A stretch of 64,000 bases of DNA, taken from JAFTYO01 sp045644765 (GTDB taxonomy: Bacteria > Pseudomonadota > Alphaproteobacteria > RF32 > CAG-239). How positions within the stretch are numbered: the first letter of the stretch is position 1; each line of letters begins with the position of its first letter. Under the pieces are notes generated by a model. The model worked only from the letters and a program-made list of their open reading frames with translations, made no database searches and was not told the origin of the DNA. The translations under genes were made by a program, and so were the position numbers. This document shows, in pieces, positions 36,410 to 45,338 of the stretch. Location of the stretch: the NCBI GenBank assembly GCA_045644765.1, contig JAZRHM010000034.1:1-64000 (forward strand). Direction: 5' to 3'.

Positions 36410-37156
36410 ATGCAAAATGATCAAAATTATTGGGAAAAACAATTTTCCAATTGTGTTGAAATAAGAATGAAATTAGCACAAGCAAATTTCTTTTACAAAA
36501 CATTTAAAAAACTATTTCCTTTACAACTGCAAAAAGAAATAAATATAAAAAATTCTTCTTGTTGCGATTTTGGTTGTGGCTTAGGTAATTTTACCAGTTG
36601 TTTGCATGAAATTTTTCCTAATGTCGAATTATATGGTGTCGACTATTCAAAAAATGCTATCTCTTATGGTTCAAAACATTTTCAGAACGTTAAGTTTATC
36701 AACACAAGTCTGGATAATCTTAATAAGAACTTTGACATAATGGTAACGTCAAATACTTTAGAGCATTTTTCAAATCCTGATAAAATCATGAAACAACTAT
36801 TATCTCATACAAATAAAATTTTCATGATGCTTGTTCCTTATGAAGAAATGGAACTATATCAAGAACATTTATTCTCGTTTCAAAAATCTTTTTTCAAAAG
36901 AAATGTGAATGATTTCGAATTAATTTATTTAAAATCAATAGATTTATCTTGTTCATTTAATACTATGTGGCTAGGTAAACAAGTTTTAGCCATATATAAA
37001 GCAAAAAATTTTGTCATAGATTTTGCAGAAGATATTGAAGATATACATATTGAGAAATTAACTTTTATCAACAAAATAAACTATAAAATTAATTTATTTA
37101 GAAGAAATGGTTATCGTTTTGTAAGAAAATTATTAACCAAATATTCAAAAAAATAA
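36410..37156 (+). CDS. Class I SAM-dependent methyltransferase
   Basis: 248 residues from ATG 36410; a GTG at 36401 is possible but AGAGAG is better placed for the ATG. Motif I is CDFGCGLGNFTSCLHEIFP (near 52) with motif II VELYGVDYSKNAIS and VTSNTLEHFSNPDKIM, the pattern of Methyltransf_11/23 enzymes. The C-terminal 90 residues (from about YKAKNFVIDF) are basic and outside the domain (NLFRRNGYRFVRKLLTKYSKK). Such proteins are common in glycan or lipid tailoring loci, but no partner genes are adjacent. Substrate unknown. Confidence 0.75.
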   Translation: MQNDQNYWEKQFSNCVEIRMKLAQANFFYKTFKKLFPLQLQKEINIKNSSCCDFGCGLGNFTSCLHEIFPNVELYGVDYSKNAISYGSKHFQNVKFINTSLDNLNKNFDIMVTSNTLEHFSNPDKIMKQLLSHTNKIFMMLVPYEEMELYQEHLFSFQKSFFKRNVNDFELIYLKSIDLSCSFNTMWLGKQVLAIYKAKNFVIDFAEDIEDIHIEKLTFINKINYKINLFRRNGYRFVRKLLTKYSKK

Positions 37157-37217
37157 AAAATATAAATAAACATTGTTTGATGCATAATTTATTTTTTCAC
37201 TTTTTTTAAAAAAACTA

Positions 37218-37246
37218 TTGACAAAGTTGTCTATTTCGACTATAAA
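37218..37246 (+). promoter_or_regulatory. Sigma-70 promoter of the candidate small RNA
   Basis: TTGACA (37218-37223), 17 bases, TATAAA (37241-37246), followed by no gene but a hairpin-rich stretch. Confidence 0.75.
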
Positions 37247-37252
37247 TAGACT

Positions 37253-37540
37253 TATCAAATTAATTATTAAGAATGTATTCTGTTAATTTATACAGTTCGC
37301 ATTCAATGTTTCACCATTAAAACAAAATTTATATGCTAAACATTAGAGCGCCAACTTGTCTCAGATTTTGAACAACCAACACAATCTACTTAACTCGTAA
37401 AAACCATGAAGAATAACATGTAAAAATTGAAAGATTATGGGTAACAAAATCAGAGACGGACCTTAAAAAAACGATGCATTGCTTTGTTTTTTTAATTAGT
37501 TCTTTTCTTTTCGGCTCCCTTCCGGGAGCCTTTTTTTATT
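37253..37540 (+). ncRNA. Candidate structured small RNA
   Basis: From the promoter's expected start to a strong terminator (GGCTCCC, TTCC, GGGAGCC then seven T at 37513-37537) lie about 290 bases with no frame over about 16 codons. Two features suggest a folded RNA: a hairpin at 37271-37304 (GAATG-TATT-CTGT paired with ACAG-TTCG-CATTC), and a long-range helix GTCTCAGATTTTG (37358-37370) with CAAAATCAGAGAC (37445-37457), 12 of 13 pairs. It does not match a small RNA that I know. Its terminator reaches the tilS stop codon. Confidence 0.6.
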
Positions 37541-38597
37541 TTAGTATTAAACGTTTTATCCTGCTAGGAAACTTTTTATTTTTCAGTTTTGTGTTTTTGC
37601 TTACATATTCTTTCCATGCTTTTTGTGAATACGATTCGTTACAAACTTTTTCCGGACTAATCCAAAGCTTGTTATCAAAGTTGCAAATATAGCAATATCC
37701 CAATGTCGAAGCCTTAAAATTTGTCGTCTGAATTTTTTCAATTAAAGAAAAAACTTTATCAGCCTGAGGAATATAATCAGCTCCGCTTATGGTTTTAAAA
37801 ATTCTGCCTAACACCCTAAATTTTATCTCTTTATCAAGCCTCAAAAATTCGGAATAATTACACCAAAACGCCTTTTGTTCATAGCTTCTGAATATGTTTT
37901 TCAAAACTTTTTCAACTTCTTTTTCAATATAATTTTGTGAAGATTGTAAACATCTCATTGCTTTTGCAACCTTAAGAACATTTATGCCGGTTTTTTGTTC
38001 AAACTCAGGTAAAAATTGTCGAATTCTTACTCTTAATAAATCTGTACAAAAATTGCTCTCATCTTCTATCCATGCAATATTCTTATCAATAAGATAATCT
38101 TTCATAACTTTAGGAGATGTATAAAGCAACGGCCTGATAACTAAGATATTGTCACGTTTGAAAACATCTCTCATACCGCACAAACCGTCTAAACCGCTAC
38201 CACGTTCTAAACGCATGAAAAAAGTTTCCGCCTGATCATACAAATGGTGTGCCGTCATCAACACTTTAATATCATGTTCCTGACACCATCCTTCTATCAA
38301 TCCATATCTGGCATTACGTGCCGCTTCTTCGATTCCGGTAATTGGTTTTGAGCCTTGCCAATAAAGAATATGATGCTCAATACCAAACTGTTTCATAACC
38401 GATGCAACATATTCTGCCTCTTTTTGCGCCGATTCTCTTAAACCGTGATTTACCGTAAGTGCAACAATTTTATAACCTAACGGGAAAAGCTCTTGATGCG
38501 CCATCAAAACCAGAGCTAAAGAATCGCTTCCGCCCGATACTCCTACGCAGATTTTTTTTTCAGTTATATTATTATCTGTTAAAAACTTTTCAAACAT
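37536..38597 (-). CDS. tilS: tRNA(Ile)-lysidine synthase TilS
   Basis: 353 residues. TilS puts lysine on C34 of tRNA-Ile(CAU), so that it reads AUA codons; it is essential. The PP-loop GVSGGSDSLALVL (about 19-31) binds ATP, and LTAHHLYDQAETFFMRLERGSG is the conserved region around residue 115. It is shorter than the E. coli enzyme (about 430), with a reduced C-terminal domain, as in many small genomes. It starts three bases after cpoB stops, so they are coupled. The stop overlaps the terminator of the opposite-strand small RNA. Confidence 0.92.
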   Translation of the reverse strand: MFEKFLTDNNITEKKICVGVSGGSDSLALVLMAHQELFPLGYKIVALTVNHGLRESAQKEAEYVASVMKQFGIEHHILYWQGSKPITGIEEAARNARYGLIEGWCQEHDIKVLMTAHHLYDQAETFFMRLERGSGLDGLCGMRDVFKRDNILVIRPLLYTSPKVMKDYLIDKNIAWIEDESNFCTDLLRVRIRQFLPEFEQKTGINVLKVAKAMRCLQSSQNYIEKEVEKVLKNIFRSYEQKAFWCNYSEFLRLDKEIKFRVLGRIFKTISGADYIPQADKVFSLIEKIQTTNFKASTLGYCYICNFDNKLWISPEKVCNESYSQKAWKEYVSKNTKLKNKKFPSRIKRLILK

Positions 38598-38600
38598 ACA

Positions 38601-39431
38601 CTATTTACAACCTAACTTTTTTGCTTCATTTTTTGCTTTGGCTTTTATAGTGTCATCAGCCTTTTTAAATTCTGTAGGTAAATTTACAAACGCTAAACAA
38701 GCTTCATCTTTTTTACCTATTTGTGCCATAGAAAGCCCTAATTTTAACAAACTGTCAGCGCCTTTTGCCCCATCTTTATAATTGTTGTAGCCTTTGGCAA
38801 AAGCAACTGCTGCTTTATCAAATTGTTTATTTTTATAATAAACTTCTCCTAACCAATATTGCGCATTACCGGCTAGCTTGTTTGTTTCATGATTTTTTAA
38901 TATAAGCAAAAAATAACTCTCAGCTTTTTCCGTATCACCTGATTTTAATGCCTCTAAACCTGTTGTATACAGTTCATCAACACTCATATTTTTTTCAGGT
39001 TGCAGATTTTTCAAATCTGACGTGACAATTGTATCTCCTACAATTGATTTTGGAGCACCTTTTGCAACTATGGTATCAAACTTTTTAGAAGTGCTTACAC
39101 TGCTTTGTCCCGCCGGAATAGGTTTTCCTTCCAATAAACGAAAACGCACATCTATATCTTTATTTATAGTGTTAATTTTTTCTTCTAAACTTTTAAATTT
39201 ATATTCCAGTTCATCAACTTTGCCGTTAAGGCTTCGTACAATCTGATTATAATCTTCAGATTGTGACGGATTTGACATTACAGATTCATCTCGATAAACT
39301 TTACGTTGTAAAATAACAATTTCCTCTTTTATTGCATCAATCTGTTCTTGCATACCTACAATATCTTGAGCCTGAACCGTTGAAACAAAAAATACAAAGC
39401 CCAAAGTAAAAAATTTTGACAGTAACTTCAT
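38601..39431 (-). CDS. cpoB: Tol-Pal accessory protein CpoB (YbgF)
   Basis: 276 residues. A signal peptide (1-21, ending TVQA) sends it to the periplasm. A coiled coil follows (about 28-105, EQIDAIKEEIVILQRKVY), then TPR repeats from about 155 (YTTGLEALKSGDTEKAESYF), the family layout. CpoB links the Tol machine with peptidoglycan synthesis at division. The genes lie in the usual order pal-cpoB, here followed by tilS. Confidence 0.9.
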   Translation of the reverse strand: MKLLSKFFTLGFVFFVSTVQAQDIVGMQEQIDAIKEEIVILQRKVYRDESVMSNPSQSEDYNQIVRSLNGKVDELEYKFKSLEEKINTINKDIDVRFRLLEGKPIPAGQSSVSTSKKFDTIVAKGAPKSIVGDTIVTSDLKNLQPEKNMSVDELYTTGLEALKSGDTEKAESYFLLILKNHETNKLAGNAQYWLGEVYYKNKQFDKAAVAFAKGYNNYKDGAKGADSLLKLGLSMAQIGKKDEACLAFVNLPTEFKKADDTIKAKAKNEAKKLGCK

Positions 39432-39497
39432 TTTTCAAACCTTTTATTAGTTAATTTTTTTCAATATAAAATAATTATTTGATATAAACAAGTACAA

Positions 39498-39529
39498 AAA
39501 AACGTGTTCTTATTTTAAGAACACGTTTT
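39498..39529 (-). terminator. Terminator-like hairpin between pal and cpoB
   Basis: AAAACGTGTTCTTA (39498-39511) pairs with TAAGAACACGTTTT (39516-39529), followed on the minus strand by T. It would separate abundant pal mRNA from cpoB-tilS. Confidence 0.85.
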
Positions 39530-39546
39530 AATCTTACTTCGGCAAA

Positions 39547-40020
39547 TTACATGTTGCTTGTTTTTACAACTGTAACAGCACGACGATTTTGAGCCCAAGC
39601 AGCTTCATTGTTACCTAAAACAGCCGGTCTTTCTTTACCGTAAGAAATTACGGAAATACGATCAGCAGCTACACCTTGAGATACAAGATAGTTTTTAACA
39701 GCGTTAGCACGGCGTTCACCTAATGCTAAGTTGTATTCACGAGTACCTCTTTCATCGCAGTAACCTTGAACAACAACATTTACATTGCTATGTCTTCTCA
39801 TGTTGAGCCAGTTAACTTGTGTATCAAGAACTTCTTCAGCATTATCTGTTAAAGCAGAGCTATCATAAGCAAAAAATACTCTATCTTCAGCATTTGCCAT
39901 AAAATCACGAGCTTCTCTCGATTCGCAATCTGTGCCACCGAACAAGCCACCGTTTTCACCCATAGATGAACAGCCTGCTAAGAAAGCCATTGCGCAAAAC
40001 AAACTTAAAAGTTTTTTCAT
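39547..40020 (-). CDS. pal: Peptidoglycan-associated lipoprotein Pal
   Basis: 157 residues. A lipoprotein signal ends in LAGC (Cys17); the mature protein has a short linker and a C-terminal OmpA-like domain: VFFAYDSSALTDNAEEVLD, then VVQGYCDERGTREYNLALGERRANAVKNYL with the peptidoglycan-binding Asp/Arg pattern. Pal joins the outer membrane to peptidoglycan and the Tol system. The sequence GGNKGLFGG is absent but GGLFGG sits in the linker. It is followed by a hairpin terminator before cpoB. Confidence 0.95.
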   Translation of the reverse strand: MKKLLSLFCAMAFLAGCSSMGENGGLFGGTDCESREARDFMANAEDRVFFAYDSSALTDNAEEVLDTQVNWLNMRRHSNVNVVVQGYCDERGTREYNLALGERRANAVKNYLVSQGVAADRISVISYGKERPAVLGNNEAAWAQNRRAVTVVKTSNM

Positions 40021-40184
40021 TTTATTTTCTCCATATGGTTTAAATTAATATTCCTAATTAAAGGAACAATTTTAATTGCAATACAACTAATACAACTTTA
40101 ACTTAAGTAATAAAAGTAAATTTTTCAATAACAAAAAGTAAAATACTCTATTTTTTTTACTAAAGATTATATTTTAACATTAAT

Positions 40185-41381
40185 CTATCGTGATCTATTT
40201 ATACGAATTTTATCTAAAACCGAAGATTGTACCCTTTTTTCTTTTTCTGTCCTATAAAAAGTATCATAAGTGATTGGAAAAAACTGTTTAATAAATTCTT
40301 CTTTTCCGATTCCTTCTCTTTTATTTTTCTGTTCTTTATTATATAGATTGCTTATATTCATAAATGTTTGCGTATCCCTATTAATCCTCAGAGATGCAAA
40401 AGAACCACAGATCAATATGTAACCATCTTTAATGTATTTCTGTTTTAACTCCATTAAAACCGATTCATCTCTTTTATTGCTTATATCAACTATGACTTCT
40501 ATACCTTTTTTATCAAACAATACTTTATTGTCGTTTATTTCTAATTCACGCACAACTTGTATGGTTTGATATAATAAATTCCAATTGTTTTCTTCAGCTT
40601 TAAGATTTTTACGTAAGCGCCTTTCAAAACAAGTAGCAAAAAAACGAGCCCCCCATTCTAATGGCTGTTTTCTATACCCTTTAAAATCTTCTTTGGCCTC
40701 CAAATAACAACTACGGTTTAGCTTATAAAGTGCTTCAATTTCTTTATCTGATGAAAGATTTATATTAAATTTCCTTAACAATAGAGCACGAGTTGTATAC
40801 GGCAAATTTTGCAAAGAGTGAAACAACTCATGCGCTGTCACATTACAAAAATCCACACACACATTTCGTATATTTACGACAGGCAAATCCAAAGGATCAT
40901 TTTTACAAAAAGTTCCAGCATGTTCTATTTCATCTGATTTTTTGATTTTTATTTTTGGCATCATTAATGTTGATAATATTGCATTTTTTAATGCTACATC
41001 ATAAACAGCTCTTCTCATAATTTTTGCTGCTTTTTTCATCTTTTTTCTATTACACGTAACATCAAATCTATAATATATAGAGGAAAATTCTTCTGATGCA
41101 GATAATTTATCTGCAACATTATAAGCTAACTCTTTAATTTTACGATTGACAGCTTGAGGCGACCTATAATTTTGATACATATGCGCAAAAACATCAGCAT
41201 TTGTTTTTACAAACTTATGCGGCGAGGTATCAAGATGTCCACATAAAGAACCCACCTTATCATAAAACAAAAGCCAATCTCTGGTAGTCATATTTTGGAT
41301 TTGCTCTTTAGATAATCCTAAACAATATCTACGAAAAGAATTATTGTCGTAAAAACTAGCTGAAAAATCAACTTTATTCAT
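40185..41381 (-). CDS. Putative zincin in a two-gene operon of unknowns
   Basis: 398 residues with a metal-binding motif in VCVDFCNVTAHELFHSLQ near residue 183 and a later KQPLEWGARFFATCF with a Glu that could be the third ligand, as in several gluzincin-type peptidases. No signal peptide. The C-terminal part from about 280 is charged. Not a family I can name. It begins six bases after the 41388 gene stops. Its neighbour is a large protein also unknown to me, and the two probably act together. Confidence 0.6.
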   Translation of the reverse strand: MNKVDFSASFYDNNSFRRYCLGLSKEQIQNMTTRDWLLFYDKVGSLCGHLDTSPHKFVKTNADVFAHMYQNYRSPQAVNRKIKELAYNVADKLSASEEFSSIYYRFDVTCNRKKMKKAAKIMRRAVYDVALKNAILSTLMMPKIKIKKSDEIEHAGTFCKNDPLDLPVVNIRNVCVDFCNVTAHELFHSLQNLPYTTRALLLRKFNINLSSDKEIEALYKLNRSCYLEAKEDFKGYRKQPLEWGARFFATCFERRLRKNLKAEENNWNLLYQTIQVVRELEINDNKVLFDKKGIEVIVDISNKRDESVLMELKQKYIKDGYILICGSFASLRINRDTQTFMNISNLYNKEQKNKREGIGKEEFIKQFFPITYDTFYRTEKEKRVQSSVLDKIRINRSR

Positions 41382-41387
41382 ACATAT

Positions 41388-43424
41388 CTACCTTGCGTTT
41401 TGAGTTTGCGCCGGCATTGTAGCTGTATTTGTCCTTGTATTAGCATTTACTTGTTCGTTAAAGTTTGCCGGTCTTGCAAACTCAAGACCTTTATGTTCTA
41501 AAGGCAATGTTAAAGTATCTATCCCGCTACGAGACAAAGTAATGTTAATTTCATTAACAGCACCTTTATATCTTGGGAATAAATCGCTTGATAAGACAAC
41601 CCCATCAGCACGTTTAGGATTACGTGTTAACTCACGAGCATATGCTTGCAAAATATCTTTTTCTGCATTTTCAATATGTCTTGGCAACAATGTATCATAT
41701 ATAAGCACAAAATCTGCCGGACTTAAATCGCCAAGTTTTTTAGAAGGAGATATTGCACGTAATTTTTCATACTCTTCGGAACTTAGAGTCTCTCTTATAT
41801 CCTCTAAACGTTGCCCAAAACTTTCTTCATGGTGATTAAAGTAAATATCAAATACCGAACGTAATGCTTTCATTGAACCAAACGTAATAGCAGCGCCCTT
41901 TTCACTATCTTTCGAACCTATATCAATTTGATCCAAAACTCTTCCGTATAAACCATCTTCATATGCTTGACGGAAATTTTCAAAATTACGAGCTGTTCTT
42001 AGGCCTCCTATAAAATCTCTTTCAGATTTACTCAAGCCATAAGTTTTATCGTTTTTATCCTTACATTTCTCTTGCGCATTTTCAATCATTTGATCAGCTA
42101 AACGATATTTAAATTCGATAAATTCTTCGGTAGTCAGCTTTTTACGAGCCGCTTCTACCATAGCTTTAGCTTTTGCCGTATTAAGACTTATACCTATCGG
42201 CACAATTCCTTTTTCAGCACAAGCCATCAACCAAACACCCTTATTTGCATTTGAAACATTATGAAAACGAAGATGTGTCACACCGGTTTTTTTAACAACA
42301 CCGAGAAAATCACCAGCCATAGTATCATCCATTTTTTTACCGCCGGGTAATGCATAACCGAATGTAAAACGTCCGGTATTCGGATTTTGAGCTACATACA
42401 AGCGATACGCATATGTCGGAACATAATTACCTTTATCGTCTTTAACACCATCTTTCTTTTCATTATCTTTATTAGGCTTATCGTATATACTGAAAACATA
42501 AGTTTTCAAACCATCCATATTTTGAGATTTTACAAAATAGCTCAAACCATACGTTTTCTTTAAGTCATTTTCCATAAATGAAACCATTTCATCATAAATG
42601 GTATCTATCATAACAGGTTTTTTAGCTTTTTTGGGTCTGCCATTCCTTGCCACTCCGTCTAATTCAATATCTTTGATTTCAGGCTCCAACATAACAAAAC
42701 CATTGTCGTTATCGTTTTCATTTTCCGGCAAAACACCTGGATTCTGTTCATCTTCCAACTTACGGCTTTCTAAAATTTTTCGGGTAAGCTCAGCAAGTTT
42801 TTCATCTATATCAATAACACCATCCTTGTAAGGAATGCTTAAATCATAAGCAGATAAACCTTTTTTCTCACAAAATTCTATAATAGCTTTTAAGCGAGCT
42901 TCATTTAAGTCTTCAATGGTTTTATCGGCAAAATTAATGCGAGCTTTCAATTGTTCATCATTTTCACCAGGTTTATCATATGGAGTAACCACTATACCAA
43001 ACTTACCTGCATCAGGCAAATCACAAACAAGTTCAAGTTGTTTTCCTTTAGGCATTACGTCTTGTGATTCCGTAACAATTTCATCTGTGTAAGCCAAAAC
43101 CTCATTTAATTCAAACTTAACACCTGTATCGTCTGATCCTTCACGAGAAATCATAGCGTACAAAACCGGAAATTCTTCCGGATAATCTTTTAATAAAGAA
43201 ATTCCTTCATGTAATTTTTGATCAGCTTCCAAGCAAAACTTATATTCTGCTTCCATAGATCTCTTAGTTTCATCATCGGAAACATCTTCAGCCATCTGGC
43301 GAAGATGATTTATCTTTCTACGATTTTGTTCTATATCAGCATTAATCTCGGCTAAAACTTTATCATAGCTATATTCTCTAAAACTGTGATTTACTGTTCC
43401 TGTTTCTAAAAAATTCTTAGCCAT
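41388..43424 (-). CDS. Large hypothetical protein
   Basis: 678 residues from ATG 43424, chosen because GGAG lies six bases upstream; an ATG four codons earlier would include that GGAG. Soluble, acidic, no signal peptide. An N-terminal coiled-coil-like region (NADIEQNRRKINHLRQMAED) is followed by a middle domain beginning IYDEMVSFMENDLKKTYGLS and containing GDFLGVVKKTGVTHLRFH, then a helical part, and a tail rich in Thr and Asn. Between about 230 and 280 it is low-complexity (ENENDNDNG). No family recognised. It leads the operon containing the zincin. Confidence 0.6.
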   Translation of the reverse strand: MAKNFLETGTVNHSFREYSYDKVLAEINADIEQNRRKINHLRQMAEDVSDDETKRSMEAEYKFCLEADQKLHEGISLLKDYPEEFPVLYAMISREGSDDTGVKFELNEVLAYTDEIVTESQDVMPKGKQLELVCDLPDAGKFGIVVTPYDKPGENDEQLKARINFADKTIEDLNEARLKAIIEFCEKKGLSAYDLSIPYKDGVIDIDEKLAELTRKILESRKLEDEQNPGVLPENENDNDNGFVMLEPEIKDIELDGVARNGRPKKAKKPVMIDTIYDEMVSFMENDLKKTYGLSYFVKSQNMDGLKTYVFSIYDKPNKDNEKKDGVKDDKGNYVPTYAYRLYVAQNPNTGRFTFGYALPGGKKMDDTMAGDFLGVVKKTGVTHLRFHNVSNANKGVWLMACAEKGIVPIGISLNTAKAKAMVEAARKKLTTEEFIEFKYRLADQMIENAQEKCKDKNDKTYGLSKSERDFIGGLRTARNFENFRQAYEDGLYGRVLDQIDIGSKDSEKGAAITFGSMKALRSVFDIYFNHHEESFGQRLEDIRETLSSEEYEKLRAISPSKKLGDLSPADFVLIYDTLLPRHIENAEKDILQAYARELTRNPKRADGVVLSSDLFPRYKGAVNEINITLSRSGIDTLTLPLEHKGLEFARPANFNEQVNANTRTNTATMPAQTQNAR

Positions 43425-43508
43425 CGCGCACTCCATAAAGAAATTGAAATTTTGTTAAAATGTAGCACACTTTAATTAAAATATCAACATCTTATTGCCA
43501 AAATGACA

Positions 43509-44051
43509 TTATTTTTTAAAATAAAAAAATCTGATTTTTGCAATTGCATAAATTCGCTCATCACAAAAAACAAAATTGTCAGGAAAATCAACATCTTCAT
43601 CTTTAGCTGTTTCTATCAAACATAGTCCGCCATCAGCAATTAAATCGTTTTTTATCAAACTTTTGATGGCTTTTTCTGTCAACCCTTTGTTATACGGAGC
43701 ATCCATAAACACCAAATTATATTTATCAGGAAACATCGGTAAACAAGAAGCATCTGCTTTTACAACGTTTATTTTAGACTTTTCGGCTTCAAACAGCGTG
43801 GCGTTTTTTAGAACCGGTTTTACATCTTTATCTACAAATGTTACTTTTAATGCGCCTCTTGATAAGGCCTCAAAACCAAAAGCTCCCGTTCCGGCAAAAA
43901 CATCTAACACTTTTGTTTGAGAAAAATCTATCCCTTTAGAATATAATATACTGAACAAAGCTTCTCTTGTTCGTTCCAATGTAGGACGAACATCTATCCC
44001 TTTGGGAACAAAAAGTTGTTTTGCTCTATATTTTCCTGCCACAATTCTCAT
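43509..44051 (-). CDS. rsmD: 16S rRNA (guanine966-N2)-methyltransferase RsmD
   Basis: 180 residues. Family N-terminus MRIVAGKYRAKQL, then RPTLERTREALFSIL, SAM motif VLDVFAGTGAFGFEALSRGA near 49 and catalytic FMDAPYNKGL near 115. The usual DPPY is DAPY here. It methylates G966 of 16S rRNA. Four bases overlap with the end of rluB, so the two are translationally coupled. Confidence 0.92.
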   Translation of the reverse strand: MRIVAGKYRAKQLFVPKGIDVRPTLERTREALFSILYSKGIDFSQTKVLDVFAGTGAFGFEALSRGALKVTFVDKDVKPVLKNATLFEAEKSKINVVKADASCLPMFPDKYNLVFMDAPYNKGLTEKAIKSLIKNDLIADGGLCLIETAKDEDVDFPDNFVFCDERIYAIAKIRFFYFKK

Positions 44052-44770
44052 ATTTTAAATCTTGATCCTAACTGTTCCTGTAACACTTTTTGCGCCACTT
44101 CTTTAACCTCACCTTTTTTAAGAGAACCGAGTTGAAACGGACCGTAAGAAACTCTGATAAGTCTGGCAACATCTAAGCCGATATATTTCATCAATTTTCT
44201 TACTTCTCTGTTTTTTCCTTCATTTAAAGTTACAGTAAGCCAAGCGTTTGTACCGTTTTGGCTATCTACTACGGCATTTACTTTACCATATTCTATTCCA
44301 TCGATGCAAACACCTTCCTTTAAGGATTCTAACTTTTTCAAATCTATTCTTCCGTGAACTCTAACTCTGTATCTTCTGCTCCAAGCATTTTTAGGAAGCT
44401 CAAGCTCTCTTGATAGCTCGCCATTATTAGTTAAAAGCAACAATCCTTCCGAGTTCAAGTCTAAACGCCCCACGCTGACAACTCTTGGCATATACGGAGG
44501 TAAATTATTAAACACTGTTTCTCTGTTTTGTTCATCTTTGTGTGATGTAATCAGACCGACCGGCTTATAATATAACCATAAACGAGTTTTATCAATTTGA
44601 GGTAGTTTTTCACCATCAAACAAAATTTTCTCCGTCCCCTCAACATTAAACGCCGGAGTTGTAACAACTTCTCCATTAACTGTAACCCTTTGTTGTTTAA
44701 TAAATTCTTCTGCTTCTCTTCTCGAACAAACTCCGGAACGTGCCATAAATTTTGCTAATCTTTCAGCCAT
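44048..44770 (-). CDS. rluB: 23S rRNA pseudouridine synthase RluB family
   Basis: 240 residues. An N-terminal S4 RNA-binding domain (AERLAKFMARSGVCSRREAEEFI) precedes the catalytic domain: KPVGLITSHKDE, then SVGRLDLNSEGLLLLTNNG with the catalytic Asp near 103, and LNEGKNREVRKLMKYIG. The RluB/RluE/RluF group modifies large-subunit rRNA; RluB is the best fit by S4 presence. Pairing with rsmD is common in alphaproteobacteria. Confidence 0.88.
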   Translation of the reverse strand: MAERLAKFMARSGVCSRREAEEFIKQQRVTVNGEVVTTPAFNVEGTEKILFDGEKLPQIDKTRLWLYYKPVGLITSHKDEQNRETVFNNLPPYMPRVVSVGRLDLNSEGLLLLTNNGELSRELELPKNAWSRRYRVRVHGRIDLKKLESLKEGVCIDGIEYGKVNAVVDSQNGTNAWLTVTLNEGKNREVRKLMKYIGLDVARLIRVSYGPFQLGSLKKGEVKEVAQKVLQEQLGSRFKI

Positions 44771-44838
44771 TTTTTATTTCCTTTTTTTATAATTTGCTGT
44801 AATATACCTTAAGTTTTACAAAATTTCAAAGGATATTT

Positions 44839-45291
44839 ATGACAGATACCGATTATATGAAAATTGCTTTAAAAGAAGCGCAAAAAGCTTTTGAAATTGA
44901 TGAAGTTCCGATAGGAGCCGTAATTGTCGATCCTACAACTCAAAAAATTATAGCAAAAGCACATAATAAAACAGAATTCGGACAAGATATTACAGCTCAT
45001 GCCGAAATTTTGGCTTTACGCAAAGCTTGTCGAAAACTAAAAGCAAAACGCTTATGGAATTTAGATTTATACGTAACTTTAGAACCTTGTGCCATGTGTG
45101 CGGCAGCCATTTCTTTTGCCCGTATCAGAAGGATTATTTATGGCGCTTGCGACGAAAAAGGTGGGGCAATTGATAGCGGAGTTAAGTTTTTCCAAAGCAA
45201 AACTTGTCATCATAAACCTGAAGTTGTATCAGGTATATTAAAAGACGAATCATCTCAATTGTTGAAAGACTTTTTTAAAAATAAACGTTAA
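44839..45291 (+). CDS. tadA: tRNA adenosine(34) deaminase TadA
   Basis: 150 residues. It converts A34 of tRNA-Arg(ACG) to inosine. The zinc site is complete: HAEILAL with the catalytic Glu near 57, and PCAMCAAAI near 87. N-terminal YMKIALKEAQKA and AHNKTEFGQDITAHAE are typical. AAAGGA lies before the ATG, and a strong terminator follows the stop. Confidence 0.93.
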   Translation: MTDTDYMKIALKEAQKAFEIDEVPIGAVIVDPTTQKIIAKAHNKTEFGQDITAHAEILALRKACRKLKAKRLWNLDLYVTLEPCAMCAAAISFARIRRIIYGACDEKGGAIDSGVKFFQSKTCHHKPEVVSGILKDESSQLLKDFFKNKR

Positions 45292-45320
45292 AAAAACCGC
45301 TCTTTTTGGGAGCGGTTTTT
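45289..45320. terminator. Bidirectional terminator between tadA and valS
   Basis: AACCGCTC (45296-45303) and GAGCGGTT (45310-45317) with A and T runs on both sides; it can end both converging genes. Confidence 0.9.
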
Positions 45321-45338
45321 TCTGCAAAATCTCTAAAA

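Noticed and set aside
37474..37692. Plus-strand frame of 72 codons running through the small RNA terminator into tilS
   Set aside because: It crosses a strong terminator and lies antisense to the end of tilS.
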